Source: Pegea sp. RAD2-039
Taxonomy: Eukaryota > Chordata > Thaliacea > Salpida > Salpidae
Direction of reading: 5' to 3'
DNA: 64,000 bases
Assembly (NCBI GenBank): GCA_034620365.1
Contig: JAQGEQ010000162.1
Coordinates: 186,001 to 250,000 of the forward strand
The translations under genes and the position numbers were made by a program. This document shows, piece by piece, positions 22,406 through 35,115 of this stretch (position 1 is its first letter; every line of letters begins with the position of its first letter). Below the pieces are notes generated by a model that saw only the letters and a program-made list of their open reading frames with translations, was not told the DNA's origin and did not search any database.

Positions 22406-23244
22406 GCAAAAGGAAATTTTTGAATTAGTATTCAAACATGAATTTACTAAACAAAGATATCACTTTAACAAACAAAAATCACAAATTTCTGAAAGAAAAA
22501 TCCCAGTCACGTACCTTTCAATAAATATCAGCTATAACCATGCCTTAGTATAGAGTTATCCAAGTTGATCATGTGATTAGCTAATTCTGTTTATATATTT
22601 CAAGGGTTTCATTACTTATACGGTTGAATGATTATTAACAATATATCGCCTCTAATGGTTACTACTATTTTGGTTGTTATGCATCGATAATCACACATTT
22701 TTGATATTTCATGTGGTTAAAATTAGCTAATTAAAACAGTTTGGCGTGACTAGAGATGAAATATTTCTGATATCAACGAGAACTTGCAAAGATTCTGCCC
22801 AATGTACAGCAAATACTCCTGTCGATGTGACAATCTTGATCTGTCCGAAGATTGCAACTTAATTAAAAATCGTGAAAGTTATTGTTGAAATATGTCAAAT
22901 AATTAAATAGATGTGAATCACTATTCTTATGAAAAAGTGCCCATTAAAAATTAAATCAAGACTTTCAAATATTTTACTGCATTAGAAGCAGCGTTTTCTG
23001 GTCGATGAGTAGGTTGGCGCCGATGACATCAGCAGTTACATCAATTGATTAGGAATTTGCTTTCTACAGAAAAGAATAAATTGAAATTGTAAACTTTCTG
23101 TTAAGTGAGCTTTGACAACATAAAAGATTACATTCAAATCAATGAAAGGCATCTTAGCAAATTGAACGAGATTAAATAGTTGCTCGAATAAGAACTATTT
23201 TATACAATGAAATAAGTTTAAACTTCATCATCATCATCATCATC

Positions 23245-24805
23245 AACCACATCCACAGTTTTGTGATTTAAATATTTTCTCATTGCAAAAGCTTTCTGCT
23301 CTCCTTACTACCAGCACGTCGAATACCCAACAAAATTACAAGTTTAGTATTAACGTTTTTTCAAACTATCTTGTTACTCTCCTTTATTTCCAAAAGAAGT
23401 CTTTTTCAAAAACAGCTCTAACCCTTATGATGAAATATTAGTTAAAATAATATTGAAATTTCTATTTTTTTAAGTTTTGAGTGGTTACCAACTATTGTAA
23501 TATGGCTTTTCTAAACTCTAAAAATTTTGTAACATTAAGAGAATTTAAATAAAATCTGTTTTACTGAAAGTAGTTCATTTTAAAACTGTTACACTCACAG
23601 AACTACTGGGATAAAGTATAATAAATATGAGGTCAGTGATTTAACTCTAAAATTATTTGTAAATTTTTTGTAAGTTTTTTATGTTTAATTTTTTATTAAT
23701 ATTATTTATAACTTTAAACAAATATATCATTTTTTTAAGCATAGTTTCTAACACAGCTTGATCATTAAACATTTATATATATCTTACTGATATTATATCA
23801 TATAATCTTGAGATTTTGAAAGAATTATAAATATTTATAAACTAACAGATAAGAAAACTTATAAACATTTGATAAGTTATTTTATATAAGTAGAGTTTTA
23901 AAACTATAAATGATTTGATTTTTTATTTAGTCAAATCTAATTAATAGTAAGAACAGTATATTTCCATTTTGAATTAGAAATAGTCAAAATAGTTTACATT
24001 AAGAATGAAAACAATTTTTTAATTTATTTCTATTGTAATTTCAAGTCATAAACAAAAGTATGTTTATATTGAAGTTTTAAAATAATAAGTTCATAAACTT
24101 AAGCTAACCTTTATCTTTGATTATCTATGTTTATATTAGCTTTTATATCTAGACTAAACATTTTGAATAAGTTTTTGTTAGGTTTGACTTTTTTCTTTAA
24201 TTATAATATACATAGTTTGAAATATAGCTTACATGGTTAACAGGAGTTATTACTTATAGTATAGTTGAAGTGGTTATATTGTTGAAGAAATTTGTTTATA
24301 TGAAGTTTAGTTACAATTCAACTATACCTTTTTTTAGTGAAAACTTTGTTCTAATTAACAGTAAATTAATAAGATGAGAGCACTAAATGCTATTAATGAT
24401 TCTATAATTGTTTCAAATAATTAAATAAAGTTAAATTGTAAACAAATATATTAAATGTAGTTTCAAGAGTGTTTTAAAGTATTTTCTATGCTTTTATGTC
24501 AAAGTAACTTATTTTGGATAATTCTAACATTTCAAATAACTTACTTGTTCTGAAGCAATCATGTGAAGATGTGTTTGTTTGATTTATTCAGTTACAAGAT
24601 AGATAAACAACTTTGTCGAGTTTTTGAAAATAAATGCTGGTACTAAGTCAAAGAACACTTTTCAAGTATTTTTAATTGTTACTTTTATATACTTTAATTT
24701 GCTAAAACAGAAAAGTAATATTAGTCAACTAAAATTAACAAAATTAATTTTAGGAAAACTTTTTAAAAATTGACTGTTAAGTTTTAAAAAACTGAAATAT
24801 TTAAA
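23245..24805. other. Single-copy AT-rich sequence upstream of the SLC6 gene
   Basis: No repeat block or open frame recognised. A short (CAT)n run of about six units lies just before, at 23226-23244. The promoter of the transporter should lie here, but I cannot identify core elements with confidence in such AT-rich sequence. Confidence 0.5.
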
Positions 24806-27488
24806 ATGACAGAAGATTTACAAATGTCAATCATCGGACAACGCGACAGTTGTGAAGTAAGTACCAAACATATTTTGAATTTCTAGAAATTTCCAGACTT
24901 TACAATTGCCTTAAATTATGGTTAATTTTTTCAATAATTACTTTTCAGTATACTCAAGACATAACAGTAAGTGTAATGGTTGTTCCAAACATTAAAAAAA
25001 AGTGGGATAACAAGGTCCAATACATGTTGGCCCAAATTGGGTTTGCTGTAAGTCCATCAATTATATATTTTCTAATAAAAAATGTTTTAATTTATATTGT
25101 TGTCAAGTGCAAGAAAGATGTTAGTAAATTTTTCAAACCTCTGTAGGTTGGGCTCGGAAATGTTTGGAGATTTCCTTACCTCTGTTCCAAGCATGGTGGA
25201 GGAGCGTTTCTCGTTCCTTATATAACCATGGTAATGCTTCTAGGACTACCTCTCTTTTATTTGGAGCTTGCTATTGGACAAGGAATTGGTTTGGGCAGCT
25301 TAGGAACTTGGAAACAAATTGATTCTGGTTTATATGGGATCGGTTTATCATCTATCATGGTAAAAACTCGATAAATTTCGAAAGTGATATTTTTAACAGT
25401 TTCTCTTTTCTAGGTTTGTTTTTGTATATCTTGGTACTACAATGTATTAATAGCATGGGCCTTACACTACTTTAGTCGTTCATTTTTGTTAAACGGAGGG
25501 GGTCAATGGATGACGTGTCCAATAATCAACTTTACAACTGGTGAAAGTGAGTTTTTGTTTATTGATGAATTTCCATTATTTAGTTCGAATTTAGTTCCAC
25601 AGGAATGTGCTGAGAAAGGTTCAGCTGAATATTACTTTTCCAGAACAACGTTAGATGTTTCTGAAAGCATCAATAATTTTGATCATCCTGTTTGGCCAAT
25701 ATTTGCTACGCTTGTAGCTGCTTGGATTATTGTTTTCATTTGCATCAGGAAAGGAATTACCAGCTCGAAAAATGTTTGAAAGTTTAAACAAAACTTGAGT
25801 TTAGATTTATTTGTAAATTTCATTTAGGTTGTCTATGTCAGTGCTGTTCTTCCATATATCATCTTAATCACATTTTTGATCTTTTCTTTTACTCTTAAAG
25901 GAGCAAAAGAAGGAGTGATATACTTATTTTATCCTCAGGTTCGTAAACAGTTCTTCAAAGAAAATCAATTTAACCCGATTCAAAAATTACTAATTTGCAG
26001 TTTTCACGAGTTTTGGATATTAATATGTGGAAAGATGCAGCCACTCAGATTTTCTTCTCATTAGGACTTGGATACGGAGGAGCTTTAGCATTTTCGTCTT
26101 ATAATAAAAGAAGCAATGATTGCTTGAAGGATGCTATAATTGTGACTGTTGTCAACTGTGGTACTAGTATCTTGGCATCTGTAGTTGTATTTGCAATCAG
26201 TGGATTCCGTGCTTATAATCGAGCAGAAGATTGTGTTTCAATGTCAGTTAGATCAAAATGTTAACAACTTTTAATAAATTTTCAATTACAGGAGTTTAAA
26301 CAAGACTAATGAGTTTATCAGCCTCCACCCTGAAGTTTACGATAAAAATCTCTCAAGTTTGGATTATTCTAAGGCGTTTGTAGAGATTAACTTGACAGCG
26401 TACGAGTTGTATAATCAAACCACATCCAACTTCAAGGTGAGATTACTTAGTTTAGATATTTGATACTTTTCCAGGTTTTATCACTTTTAAATATATTTTT
26501 CAACAGTCTTGGGTCGATCTTTCATTAACTTCATGTACAATTGAAAATGAGCTTCAAACAGTGAGTTATCTATACAACAAATTAGTAAATGTCTAACTTG
26601 AAGTGTTTGTGACAGGCCTATAGTGGGCCAGGATTGGCTTTTATCGTGTTTGCTGAAGCAGTGAAAAATCTTCCTTTCCCTACTATATGGGGAATTGCTT
26701 TCTTTGCTATGCTCATCAATCTTGGTATTGGATCTATGATAGGAACTATGGAAGGAATCATCACACCTTTGACTAACCTCTTTCCTCGATTGAATGTTTT
26801 GTTGGTCACATGTAAATATCTAATTTTGTTAAATAATCAAAAGCTTTCCACTCTTAAATCTTTTAGCTTCAATATGTTTATTCAATTTCACCTTTGGAAC
26901 CCTGTTTGTTTGGAGAAATGGATCTTATATGATAACAATCATGGATGATTATGTTGTCCCAATTCCACTTTTACTAGTGGCCTTTGCGGAAGTTATTGGA
27001 GTATGTTATTTCTATGGTTATGAAAGGTACAAATTAAAGATAAAATAGTTACAAATGACCAAAGTAAACCTTTTTTTAGATTTTCAGATGATATCCAAGA
27101 TATGTTAGGATCAAGACCAATCATTTATTGGAAGTTATCGTGGAAATTAATCACACCATTATTGACTTTAGTTTTATTGATGTCTTCCTTGATAAGGCTA
27201 ATGGCAGCACCTATGGTATACAATGTAACAACTGTTTCAGGATTAGAAAAAAGTAAACCACCAAATATTTTTTTAGATATTATAAATAAAAACTTTTGTT
27301 TAGAACTTTCTTATCCAGTTTGGTCGATGGTATTAGTAGCTAGTTTACTTCTGATGTCAATGGCTTTAATTCCCGCTGTTTTCATCATTGAAACAGTTAG
27401 AAAAGGTATAAAAATAATTCCTATTTAAAATATTTTCTAAATAAATCTATTTACAGGGAAAAGAAGAAGAAAAAGTCAAGCAAACTAA
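24806..27488 (+). CDS. SLC6-family sodium-coupled transporter, SLC6A15/A17-like, 12 exons, 662 aa
   Basis: A plasma-membrane Na+-coupled symporter, probably for neutral amino acids. Exons: 24806-24856, 24949-25047, 25147-25359, 25414-25773, 25828-25938, 26001-26242, 26292-26436, 26507-26560, 26616-26811, 26867-27026, 27080-27405, 27457-27488. All introns are GT-AG with consistent phases, 49-99 bp. TM1 carries [10 protein letters not shown] (55-63) and then GGGAF. Gly rather than Asp in TM1 argues against a monoamine transporter. The second extracellular loop keeps a Cys pair (156, 186) and an NFT glycosylation site (160). AFSSYNKR (308-315), [12 protein letters not shown] (429-440) and [12 protein letters not shown] (461-472, Na+ site region) fit the SLC6A15/A17 branch. 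The C-terminal tail after TM12 is only about 12 residues, shorter than usual. No break is seen. The exact substrate is inferred, not shown. Confidence 0.95.
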
Positions 27489-28270
27489 GGGAATAAACTA
27501 AGAGGAAAATGAAGCAAACTAATATCCCAAAAGAAATTTTTCAGATGTTCTTAATCTCAGATTTATAATTCTTCAAAGTAAAAAATTAAACATGCCGTTA
27601 ATGTTCGATTTATTTTAATTTTATTAAATTGCTTTTTTCCTGCCTAAAGTTTATACCATCAAAGAAATGGGTTTGATGTCTGTTTCTTCAAAAAATGTGT
27701 TATGCTTCTGTAAACATGAAATAATTTTCAAATTATTTATACAAAATTTAAACTAATTTCATTTAATGCTCTTTTGAATACTTCAACTATGTAAATACTT
27801 CTCTGAAAAATTGTTAAAAGTACGATAGCTACAATTTTTTTGGAAACAGTTTTGTTACATTTTTTTACTATTTTCTGTATAACTGTTTGCTTTATGTCTA
27901 TTTGCCCAAAAATATATTTTACTTCTGTAAATACAACTTTGAGTTTCTTTTTATTTGTTTTGTTGAAAATTAGTCGTTTTGATCAGCAACTACATGTTTA
28001 AAGTCGACAACGTTTTAAAATTAAACAAAAATCTTTAAATTAAATTTTATCCTAAATTTCTGTATTTAATAATAAAAACTGCTTTTCAAGAAAGAGAAAA
28101 TACATTTATGTCAAATTCATACAAATTTTAAAAAAATGATCTGTATTAAATACTAAAGAAGTTAATTAAAAGCTAAACATTGTTATAATTTAAAACTAAG
28201 AATGTAATTCAGAAAAAGTGTTAAATTACAAAAGCTTGAAAATTAAAAAAGTTATTTTATTTAATTATCT
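27489..28270. other. 3' flank of the SLC6 gene, no gene seen
   Basis: AT-rich, apparently single-copy sequence reaching to the delta block. It presumably holds the transporter 3' UTR; I see no clear canonical polyadenylation signal to place its end. Confidence 0.5.
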
Positions 28271-28285
28271 AAAAATTTTTAAAAA

Positions 28286-28546
28286 GAAATGGGTCCAATA
28301 CTATCGGTTAGGCTGTGACACTTATTTAGAGAAATGATAGGATGACTTTGTTAATATTCTGCTCAAAGTACTACAATAGAGAAAATTGCCTAAAGAAATC
28401 AGGTAGAACATTGAACCAATTAGAATCAGAAAGAAGTTCAAACATCTGATCATAAAACAGTGTACACAGCTCCTAACCTCATACCGTCTACCATCTCAAG
28501 CCTCCTAGTAACTGGATTACAAGCGCACGCCACAACGCCCGGCGAA
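28286..28546 (-). ncRNA. 7SL/Alu-domain-like RNA gene, type 2, copy A (delta block)
   Basis: The first about 95 nt from 28543 leftward and the last about 40 nt (GTGTCACAGCCTAACC ... GGACCCATTTCTTTTT) are nearly identical to type 1 genes, so both Alu-domain halves and the T-run terminator are kept. The middle (about 28330-28455) is unrelated to type 1. It contains CTTTGAGCAG...CAAAG, able to form a short hairpin. PSE-like and TATA boxes lie upstream. Two RNAs with the same outer domain and different cores suggest a modular RNA family rather than simple decay of SRP RNA. Confidence 0.75.
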
Positions 28547-28565
28547 AATACGTTTTCGAAATAAT

Positions 28566-28607
28566 ATTTATACCTTTTTTCTTATAATAATATTTCTCCT
28601 TAAACAT
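28566..28607 (-). promoter_or_regulatory. PSE-like plus TATA box of the type 2 RNA gene, copy A
   Basis: ATGTTTAAGGAGAAA at 28607-28593 (-64 to -50 from the GCCGGG start at 28543) and TATAAAT at 28572-28566 (-29 to -23). The 15-nt upstream element differs at one base from the type 1 version while the surrounding sequence is unrelated, which argues for selection. Confidence 0.65.
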
Positions 28608-28689
28608 CAATTTCCTAATTTCATTGCTTATTTAATAATTACATAAAAAAAAATTTGTTTTGTTCTTACTTATTTAATACAAAGAAAAC

Positions 28690-28955
28690 TCTTAACTAAA
28701 TTGCTGTTTTAGGTTATCGCACAATTAGTACTTGGAAGCAGCTGTCATCAGACATTGTCATCTTAAGATCACTCGCGTTGTTTAAGTAAAAGTTGAACTC
28801 ATCTAATATTGCCAACATTATCATTTATAAATTGTGATTTGTTTTCGTTTTGATAATATTAACTCTATAGGTATTATTTGTGAAAATGTATGTTAACGAG
28901 AGCTACTCTCTTCAGGCATTGTGCCTTGCGTTTATTGTAATAAATAAATAAATAG
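28690..28955 (+). repeat. Possible retroelement 3' end with tandem hairpins and (AATA)n tail
   Basis: The segment ends with two tiny perfect hairpins, GAGAG-CTA-CTCTC (28898-28910) and AGGCA-TTG-TGCCT (28914-28926), followed by TTTATTGTAATAAATAAATAAATA. Short 3' stem-loops plus a simple-repeat tail are typical of CR1/L2/RTE-like LINE or SINE 3' ends. No coding part or Pol III boxes are visible. The delta copy at 53445-53685 has the same structure with one more tail unit. Confidence 0.45.
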
Positions 28956-30023
28956 ACAAATGAATAATAGAAATCTAGCAATTTTCGCTAAAGACTAAAA
29001 ATAATTTTAGTTTAGTTTAATTTTAAAAACATCACCAGAAAACGATGGAATTATTTTTGTGAAATTTATAATATTGTAAATTTATTTTTGTAATTTTGAA
29101 TTTAAGTTGAACATGAAACGTCAAAGAGAAACAAAACTTGTTTCTATTTTTGTATTTAGTTTGCTATTTTAAATGTGATTAAGGTACATGCATTTAGTAT
29201 AGTCAAATTTAAATATATCAGTTGACCAACTACAATTTTTGATCACAAATTACAGTTAAATAATGATAAAGTTGAATTCCTATATTTAATCAAAGCTGAT
29301 ATTTTGGTTTACATTTTTTGATCACTTAATTCTACATTGGCTTCACTTTCAAAACCATTAGTAGTCATCTAACATTCTTAAGGTATTATTGTAGTATCTG
29401 TTTTACTTATTAACTTTTACTGTATTGCTAAAGCAAATTGTACACATTTCATAATCAAGCTTTTTCTGGCTTATACTTTTAACTTTTAAAATTAAGTTTT
29501 GTTGATTTGTACTTATGAGCTAAAGATACAAATTAAACTGAATTGAAATATAACTACAGAACTCATTAACCGTAGTTTTATTATTACATTTAGATTTACT
29601 AAAAACTCACAAAAGATTAAACGATTTACACAAGGTATACACAAAGGATATACTAAATGAAATTAATTAAATGAGCTTCTTTTACTTTAGCTTTGATTAC
29701 ATAAAGATTTGTTGATAAAATCATTTCTTTCACTGACAAATAGTACAGATTTTCTAATATAGAGTAAACACTAAATTTTATTCAATTATAAGTTTTATTT
29801 AAATAATTTTCTCATTCATCTGATTACATCTGATTATACGATTGTATACAACAAGAAATTTATACAAAAATTCATTTCAACATCAAATAATAAAATATTA
29901 CACATATACCAAACATAAAACCTCATTTGCTATTCTAATGTATTTGAATTTTTTTATCAAGCTATAGTTATTACAGCTTGTCAAAAAAATTGTTTTTGTC
30001 CCAATTTGTCTGTCAGGACAATT

Positions 30024-30260
30024 TCAGTAGTAGCGTATCAAGGTAAAATGTAAGACGTAAAGGAAAAAAGAAGTATATGCAAATGAAAGGTCAAAAGTAA
30101 AATCGACAAAATGAATATTATAAAGATGAAACCATCGATTTTGGCAGGCACGTTTGTGAATGAATAAGCTATTGCAACAAACGCACATCTGGCTGCAATG
30201 TGATTGAGATTTAAAGATCGTGGAACTATTATCTATCAGAATTGATTTGTTTTGATTCAC
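30024..30260 (-). CDS. Cys-rich open frame repeated in beta blocks, unknown
   Basis: A minus-strand frame encodes NSSTIFKSQSHCSQMCVCCN, then SLFIHKRACQNRWFHLYNI and a hydrophobic end. The C-x3-C-x-CC spacing is conserved in copies at about 8100-7893, and near 50240, 54930 and 62980. No convincing ATG is present. It could be a remnant exon with zinc-binding potential or a chance frame; upstream and downstream splice sites are not clear. Confidence 0.2.
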   Translation of the reverse strand: MNQNKSILIDNSSTIFKSQSHCSQMCVCCNSLFIHKRACQNRWFHLYNIHFVDFTFDLSFAYTSFFLYVLHFTLIRYY

Positions 30261-30662
30261 GAAAGATGTTGATGAATGTCTTTAAACTTCACGTTCATCT
30301 GCAAATTAAAAAACTGTTTGTTAAACTGTTTGTAAACAAATTTTTGTTTTTGTATTCAAAATTTGAGACTTTGAAGTCAATGTAGTTAGCATCCAAATGC
30401 AATTCTTCGTTTATATTAGATGTTTGCTTGAGTCTTTCAAGATAAGATTATAAGAGGACTGCATTAAAACAACAAATATTTTAGTGAAAATCATTGAAAC
30501 CTGAATAAACTACAGCAACTGAGAAAGTTTAGATTTTCTCCTGTTGCATTCGGACATACTTATTAGCTGACATTTGTCTAAATAGTCCAAATATCTTCAT
30601 CATCTACCTGATAAGTAAGATCAAGTCTTAACAAACAAATCTATTAATCTTTTATTTACAAA

Positions 30663-30930
30663 TTATCTGATAATTACCAGATTTTTTAGAGAGATCTCTT
30701 TGTTGAAATCTTTATATTTTACCATAATATTTAAGTTTGCTTCAAATCTTAGAAAAAGATTCGTAGATATCAGAATTCTACTGGAATCTATAAATACAGA
30801 GAAAACCAACAAATAATGAAAATGATTTAAATTCGAAATAACCTGAACAAACAACAGTAACTGAAATCTGATTTTATTATTTTGTATTTAGACATTCTCA
30901 TCAGCCGAGATTTGTCAATCGATCAGATCA
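30663..30930 (-). CDS. Candidate exon pair, beta copy 3
   Basis: Equivalent of 9016-9258. The DKSRLMRMSKYKI exon here lost the bases between KS and FSV, leaving KSDFS. The second exon after CTGTATTTATAG reads DSSRILISTN, LFLRFEANLNIMVKYKD and FNKEISLKNL, longer than in other copies. The copy at 55795-55986 is nearly the same. Unknown product. Confidence 0.3.
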
Positions 30931-32089
30931 TCCATCATTAATTACAAAAGTTTTACATTTGACCAACAAATCCACTAATTTTCAATTTACAAGTTTTTTT
31001 TTATATAGTCAGTTGTGTAACTCAAAATTTTTATCAAAATTTAAACTTGTAGCTGATGATATGAATAGTTAAAAATGAGATTTAGTTTTTGCTAAGAGTT
31101 GTTTATTATTTGAAACTGACCAGCAAGGTTTGAACATTAGGAGAAAAATTTGGTTTCTTCGATTCTCTATTCAAAATCTCATCGAATTAAGGGTAAGTAG
31201 TTGTACTCTCATGTGACCTACAAAACTCAAATTTTAGGATTCTGTGAAAAAAAATCAATCATTAAAATAAATCACAAGATAGTTCTGTAGTAACAACTTA
31301 CCTGACAGATTTTGCAAGACATGTTTCTAAATCTCATCAACTGTGCTCCACTTTGTACAGAAAGATTTGTAAATATCAGATGTTTAATAGATTATAAAAG
31401 CAAACAAAAGGTTAAATGAGGAAAGATCAACAAGTTCATATATCTTCATCAACTCCAGTATTGTGGAAAAAGTAGCTTCAAAATCTCTCAGAAATTTCAT
31501 TGATATTCAATCTAATGGAAAATAAAAAATCAATATAAGTTGATTATTCAAAAGATTAGTTATCAGTTATAGTTTTACAGTTGAACTATCATGAAAAATA
31601 TTTTCTGTTTAAGAAACAACTCAAATAAGTTATCTAAACTTGACAAAAAGGTGAGGAGAAATAGTGAGATATCTTGGTTAATCTTATGATATTTTTTAGA
31701 ATTTGTAAGTAAGATTTTTTCTTAGTTTCTTCATCTTATAATAAAAAAATAAATCTAAAAACAAATTTTATTGGCAGAGGAAGATTATGAAGAATCTATT
31801 ATTGAATATTTTCTTAAAGAAAAAACGGATTGTTGGATGTCTGTAATTGATATTTATCAGATATTAATTTTCATCGAATATTATGTCTGTATTTGATTGA
31901 GAAAATTATTAATTTCCATCAAGGATTTAAATCAGTTAACTTTAAATGGCAATTTAAAGTTTAAATTAGACGAAAAGTATAGTATAGATATGCTAAAGTC
32001 TTCATCTTAGCTAATATATTTTTCTATTGATAGAACCTAGTAACAAATTGTTGGTTAAAATGGTTTTCAATTTAAATTTATATTTATTG

Positions 32090-32760
32090 TAATGCTCTCA
32101 TGTGAGGAACAGGTTTTTTCATTTGTTTTACTACTTTTACTAATAAAATTACTCTTTTAAAACATCAAACTGAAACACTGATGACTTGGAAAAATTTGCG
32201 ATAAATGACCGTAAAATATTTTTAAACTAAGATTTCAAATAGTTCTTAAAACTATCAAAAGATTCCACTATCAACCAATTTCACATTTTGGTTAAGTAAC
32301 TCCTCTGCCTTCTAAGATTTATACACTTTAATATTTTAATCAGATTAGGAAGTGATTTAGAGCCAATGGTTTTTTCGACAATTTGAAAAGAGAGCAGTGA
32401 GAAGGTTGTTATGTTTAGATACGCTAACAGTTGTATGCTAGTTGATCATGTGATCAGCTAATGTTGTGTTTATAATTGCAAGATTTTTATCAGTGGCATA
32501 GTAGTCTGATGAATTCTATAGCGCCCCTACTGGTTACTATTGTTTTGGTCGTTATGCTTCGTTGCTTACAAATGATTTCTGTGTCACGTGGTTAACAATT
32601 GTTTACAAAAACAGCATTATATGCTGTGCCCGAAATAAACGAGTGTGCACAAAACATAAAACCATATCTGTTACTGAAACAGAATACGGTTGTATAATTT
32701 TAAACGTTTATGAAAATGTAGTTTTATATAAACCTAAATATTGTAGTTGAACTAATTTTT
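32090..32760. repeat. Alpha fragment with a large internal deletion
   Basis: Begins 'gtgaggaacaggttttttca' and follows alpha copies up to 'gaaataaacgagtgtg' (about 32640). There it jumps directly to 'cacaaaacataaaacca', which lies about 370 bases further on in other alpha copies. The deletion removes the FTKTVSYF-type frame. The join creates a 62-codon open frame at 32562-32750, which I regard as accidental. Confidence 0.7.
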
Positions 32761-33124
32761 ATCCTATCTAACATCTAAACAATTTTAAAAACAATTTTTA
32801 TTCATACTTGTTTATTACAAAAGAACAGTTAACTAAGCTTTTTATTTTAAGTTAATTGAAGTCAAGCAACTATTATTAACCTTGTAAAGTTTTTTTAATT
32901 TTAAATTTTACCAAAAAAATCTTAAGCCTTTTTATAAACATTTTAATATTACAGCATTTAACATACATTGGTAAATTCAATTTTAATTACTGAATTTGGC
33001 CAATAATTTTTATTTAAATTCTAATCATATTTATAATAAAGTTGATTTGATCTGTTTTATCAAAGCTGATAATTTATCTAACTCTTATTTATCAACTAAC
33101 TTCGAAAATTAGTTCATTCATCAA

Positions 33125-35115
33125 AACCTTCTTGGCTAACAACCTTTCTTTCTGCTTCACAACATCTTCAATTATGACTTAAGGGACACTTTTCAATCTC
33201 TTTTTAAATAGAAACAAAGTTTTATTCTAAGCTTATACTTATCAACCTCTAAACAATTTTCATACAAACTATGTTTTAAAACTCTATAAACTAAAATAAA
33301 TGAAGAACAATGTAAGATATATTACAAAATATAAACTAACCAAAATTAAAAACCTAATTATTCAAAATTAGTAATACCTGAAATAAAAGTGCTTTAAGTA
33401 ATAAATATTGAATAAAAGATTATGCAATTGAATGACTTATCAGATACTAAAAAAGTGTTTGTATCACTAAAGTTAATTTTTTTTTCAATAAAGCTAATCC
33501 CAATTTCAATTGATGTTATTAACACCTTACCAACAAAGTCTAATACAAACTTTGATCAAATGAAAGTAATAATTAAAATATTTAATCTGATCCTAAAATC
33601 AAGAAATTATAGTGAATAGTTTAAAACAGAATTCAAATCAAGATACTATAGTGGCTTAGTAATATATATATATATATAAGAATAGTGAATTCTGCAAGAT
33701 CAGTTAGATTTACATAAGTAATATTATTATGTAATAATTACTTAAGTTCTTGATCTACATTCATAAAATCAATTAAAAAGATAAAAGTTTAGTAACTATA
33801 GTTTGAAAAGAATGTAAAATGACTGCGTAAAGGCAAATTATATGATAATATCATGTCTTAGAATTATAGCATTTCTTAGATTGCATAACAGCAGTTTACA
33901 TTAAAGAAGGCTTGCACATTTTTAAATTTTACTATATAATAGCTAATTTATATAGTTTTATGGCTATTAATCTACTTTAGATAAAATTGAAAGCTTGCAG
34001 ACAGGGATAAAACATTTGTATTTTCAAGCCGTCTGCTTAAAAACTTAGTTTAATTACAACTTAAAGCAAAAACTTACTTTAATCATATTTCATCTTTTTA
34101 ATTAAAGTTTTAAATGTTTTCATCCTAAAAATAAATAAGAAAATTTTTTTTCAATCAAAATAGACTTTTGCAAGAAGTTTAATTCGATTTCTAGCAGTCA
34201 AAGAATTTTCCTGTAAATAACCAAAAGTTAAAACTTTTTAGTTCAAATTTACTATTAATGTTTATACACTTTATTGTTATAAAGTTGGTATAAAGTTAGA
34301 TTTCAATATTATACACTTGTTAGTTAATCAATATCGAATACATAACTTAATCATAGAATTTGTATAAAGTTTGTCATCAAAGCTGATTTGTCAATGTTTC
34401 CAGAATTGTCGTTATCTAAAAATTCTCAAAAGAAAAATTTGGATATAAAAGAAAATAACTACTTTCAAAAGTTTGACTTGCTGAGATGAAAGGAGTTATT
34501 TTAGGTGAGATTGAGTTTTGATGAAACCGTTTCCCTGATGATAATGACTCAACTAATCAGTCGATCTAGCTAGATTTCAAAAACTATTGGAGGATTCCAC
34601 TACCAACCAATTTCATATTTTGGTTAAGTGGCTGTCCTGCCTTCTAAAATTTAAACACTTTAATATATTAATTAGATTAGGAAGTGACTTAGAGTCAATG
34701 GTTTTTTTGACCATTTGAAGAGAGAACCATGAGACAGTTGTTATCTTTAGATACGCTAACAGTTGTATGCTAGTTGATCATGTGATCACCTAATGTTGTG
34801 TTTCTAATTGCAAGATTTTTATCAGTAGCATAGTAAGCTGATGATTTCTATAGCGCCTCTACTGGTTACTATTATTTTGGTCGTTATGCTTCGTTGCTTA
34901 CAAATGATTTCTGTGTCACGTGTTTAACAATTGTTTACAAAAACAGTTTCATATTTTGTGCCTGAAATAACCAAGTGTTTTACAAGATTTTGTTGCAATC
35001 GAAGCATTGTTTTGGGGTTGATGAAACATATGATGTTTATGACATCAGCAATTAAAAAAAAGCTTAGAGAAGAGTTTTACATCAACAACAATGTAATGGG
35101 ACTAGAAGAAAAACA
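33125..35115. repeat. Alpha block copy 3
   Basis: Starts within the Cys-exon region (33125-33195, truncated) and proceeds through 33430, 34005 and 34780. A short (TA)n run lies at 33661-33678. It stops inside the FTKTVSYF-type frame and is joined to gamma sequence at about 35115. Confidence 0.7.

Larger units (their letters stand above)
29440..31980. repeat. Beta block copy 3
   Basis: Follows delta copy 1, exactly as beta follows delta at 54160. Contains beta landmarks from 'acatttcataatcaagcttt' to 'aagaaaaaacggattgttgg' (31820). An internal deletion joins 30367 directly to the 'gactttgaagtcaatg' segment. Ends abruptly at about 31980, where it joins alpha-related sequence. Confidence 0.75.

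Noticed and set aside
26618..26809. Minus-strand open frame opposite SLC6 exon 9
   Set aside because: It is an antisense shadow of the conserved exon.
26634..26948. Longer + strand frames through exon ends of the SLC6 gene (e.g. past 26811)
   Set aside because: They are read-throughs of introns. The splice model gives conserved SLC6 sequence across the junctions and the read-throughs do not.
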